From JAHJUB01 sp041653615 [NCBI: Candidatus Ratteibacteria bacterium] (GTDB lineage Bacteria > Ratteibacteria > UBA8468 > MWAK01): a stretch of 7,126 nt of DNA. The DNA lies in assembly GCA_041653615.1 (NCBI GenBank), contig JBAZEZ010000033.1:1-7126 (forward strand), written 5' to 3'. Below the pieces are notes generated by a model, which was given only the letters and a program-made list of their open reading frames with translations, did no database searches and was not told where the DNA came from. Positions 6,498 to 7,126 of the stretch are shown here, one piece after another (position 1 is the stretch's first letter; every line of letters begins with the position of its first letter). A program made the translations under genes and the position numbers.

Positions 6498-6654
6498 GTC
6501 AGCTAATGAGTGACGGAAACTCCTATTGCAAACAGGTTTTCTCCTCTTGAAAAAGAATATGTAGGGTTTAAACCGGTAAAAATGCGGTCAAGGCAAGGGT
6601 AAAAAGAGGTTTTTGAGGCTATTTACACAATCCGGTGGGGAGGAATGGATGCTT

Positions 6655-6681
6655 CTGGAACCGGAATAGTCCAGTTTTTTT
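6655..6681 (+). terminator. Weak intrinsic terminator-like hairpin
   Basis: CTGGA (6655-6659) pairs with TCCAG (6670-6674) around a ten-base loop and is followed at once by seven T residues (6675-6681). The stem is only five base pairs, and no plus-strand gene obviously ends here, so it may be fortuitous, may end a short transcript, or may guard against read-through. Confidence 0.35.
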
Positions 6682-6796
6682 ACAGCCTTTGCTATAACCA
6701 TCTGACATTGTTGCAATTAATTTTGGTGTCCATTCTTGACCGGATATTGACGGGATGGTAACATTTCTAGATGTTCTAAATTTGAAATCAGGTGAT

Positions 6797-6828
6797 TATT
6801 TATACGAAATTTAAAAGGCGTATAATTA
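6797..6828. promoter_or_regulatory. Inverted repeat overlapping a -10-like hexamer, possible operator
   Basis: TTATACG (6800-6806) and CGTATAA (6819-6825) are perfect seven-base inverted arms around 12 bases. Extended to ten bases (6797-6806 and 6819-6828), nine of ten pair. The right arm contains TATAAT (6821-6826), only three bases before ATG 6830. The layout suits a dimeric regulator, but no regulator is known. Confidence 0.35.
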
Positions 6829-7027
6829 CATGAACAGTGAAGATATTGAATTAAGGTACATGAATCTTTTTGAGATGAGACAACGCAGCCAGTGGGAGAA
6901 CTACGTTGACGAAGCCCATCACGACCTATCGGCAATTGACGAACAGATTTTTGCTTTGTTGTCGCTTTATCGGGGTGCAGGTAAGGGTCAATCTCGTCGG
7001 GAAATGGTGCTGCAGGCAATTATTCAG

Positions 7028-7053
7028 TGGACTGCACCCTTAAAACTGGACAC
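7028..7053 (+). repeat. Putative left terminal inverted repeat of the insertion sequence
   Basis: The segment begins with TG, has the GACTGCACCC core and ends in CTGGACAC. The inner boundary is approximate because the matching right repeat and any target duplication cannot be seen. Confidence 0.5.
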
Positions 7054-7056
7054 TTG

Positions 7057-7065
7057 TGTTAGAAT
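7057..7065 (+). promoter_or_regulatory. Extended -10 promoter of the insertion sequence
   Basis: TGTTAGAAT combines the TG extension with TAGAAT, which matches the -10 consensus at five of six positions. No good -35 sits 17 bases upstream, as is common for the weak native promoters of IS3-type elements. Confidence 0.4.
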
Positions 7066-7083
7066 ACCTGGTAGAGCCTAACC

Positions 7084-7099
7084 GCCCCCAACCGGGGGC
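7084..7099 (+). other. GC-rich hairpin before the transposase start
   Basis: GCCCCC (7084-7089) and GGGGGC (7094-7099) form a six-pair all-GC stem around the loop AACC. It has no T tract and sits two bases before the Shine-Dalgarno (AAAGGA, 7102-7107). Similar structures in insertion sequences limit transposase expression from read-through transcripts; that role is inferred here. Confidence 0.5.
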
Positions 7100-7113
7100 A
7101 GAAAGGAACTACC

Positions 7114-7126
7114 ATGAAAGACAGAA
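7114..7126 (+). CDS. Start of the insertion sequence's first gene (probably orfA), partial
   Basis: Only ATG and three further full codons (MKDR) are present before the window ends. AAAGGA at 7102-7107 is correctly spaced, six bases upstream. Its identity as the helix-turn-helix OrfA of an IS3-type transposase is inferred from position after the terminal repeat, not from protein sequence. Confidence 0.5.

Larger units (their letters stand above)
6498..6829. other. Intergenic stretch without a convincing gene
   Basis: This 332-base region separates the leftward PilZ-TPR promoter from the rightward reading frame at 6830. It holds a terminator-like hairpin (6655-6681), a GGGGAGGA site (6637-6644) before very short frames, a possible rightward promoter (TTGACC 6736-6741, 17 bases, TAACAT 6759-6764) and an inverted repeat (6797-6828). 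I find no tRNA-like fold and no long conserved frame. It may be the remains of deleted sequence. Confidence 0.6.
6830..7081 (+). pseudogene. Unidentified gene apparently truncated by an insertion sequence
   Basis: The frame opens at ATG 6830 and runs 83 codons to TAA 7079-7081. Only the first 66 residues look native; the last 17, from W67 at 7028, are read from the apparent insertion-sequence end. The native part (residues 1-66) is charged and probably helical, with IFALLSLYRGAG at 40-51, and has no recognisable motif or family. The Shine-Dalgarno is weak (AAAAGG at 6813-6818, 11 bases away). A TATAAT overlapping the start region would place transcription inside the gene, so either the promoter is further upstream or a later ATG (6860) is used. 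The rest of the gene may lie beyond the element. A leftward frame over the same bases is less plausible. Confidence 0.45.
7028..7126 (+). mobile_element. Left end of an IS3-family (IS150-like) insertion sequence, partial
   Basis: The block starting TGGACTGCACCC at 7028 closely resembles the terminal repeat I remember for IS150 (TGTACTGCACCC), and it continues with the TGGACAC word typical of IS3-family ends. It is followed by a weak promoter, a GC-rich hairpin, a Shine-Dalgarno and an ATG at 7114, the usual layout before orfA. The transposase body and right end lie outside the window, so family and completeness rest on this terminus only. Confidence 0.6.

Noticed and set aside
6645-6761. 38-codon hydrophobic frame from ATG 6645
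   Set aside because: The ribosome site is only one base away, too close for normal initiation, and the frame reads through the terminator-like hairpin.
6717-7019. Leftward 100-codon frame opposite the interrupted gene
   Set aside because: Its TTG start lacks a ribosome site and its composition looks like the reverse reading of the rightward frame.
1-7126. CRISPR array, tRNA, rRNA or riboswitch
   Set aside because: No regularly spaced repeats, cloverleaf-like arms or recognisable aptamer cores were seen by eye.

Overview
The window is part of a bacterial chromosome, probably from a Gram-negative (diderm) lineage: it carries an AsmA/DUF748-type envelope protein, most genes have Shine-Dalgarno sites, and several promoters resemble the sigma-70 consensus. 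I cannot name the phylum. A deep-branching or little-cultivated group is an inference only, drawn from the unusual multidomain proteins.

Layout. Bases 1-88 hold the first 29 codons of a leftward gene, driven by a perfect-consensus sigma-70 promoter (124-152). Rightward genes follow: an AsmA/DUF748-like inner-membrane-anchored protein (198-1367), a CDGSH iron-sulfur protein with a central Fer4_19-like segment (1426-2115), a class I SAM-dependent methyltransferase (2186-2851) and a Nif3/YbgI-type dinuclear metal protein (2908-3666). The last three have short gaps and may be co-transcribed from a promoter just before 1426. They share no obvious pathway.

The most interesting part is the convergent pair at 3842-6419. 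The rightward gene (3842-4693) has an N-terminal zinc ribbon and a C-terminal helical Ala/Ser/Trp-rich domain resembling the putative immunity (Imm-5-like) family. The leftward gene (4758-6419) has a YcgR-like N-terminal domain, a PilZ domain with both c-di-GMP-binding motifs intact, a zinc ribbon, and seven TPR repeats. The two zinc ribbons match at 14 of 25 aligned positions with identical internal spacing, so the neighbours share a module despite otherwise different architectures. A c-di-GMP-responsive scaffold linked to its neighbour is a plausible inference, not something shown here.

The right end (6498-7126) has a 332-base region without a convincing gene. It holds a terminator-like hairpin and an inverted repeat overlapping a -10-like hexamer. 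A short unknown reading frame follows from 6830 and is interrupted at about 7028 by what looks like the left end of an IS3-family (IS150-like) insertion sequence. The start of that element's first gene lies at 7114, running off the window.
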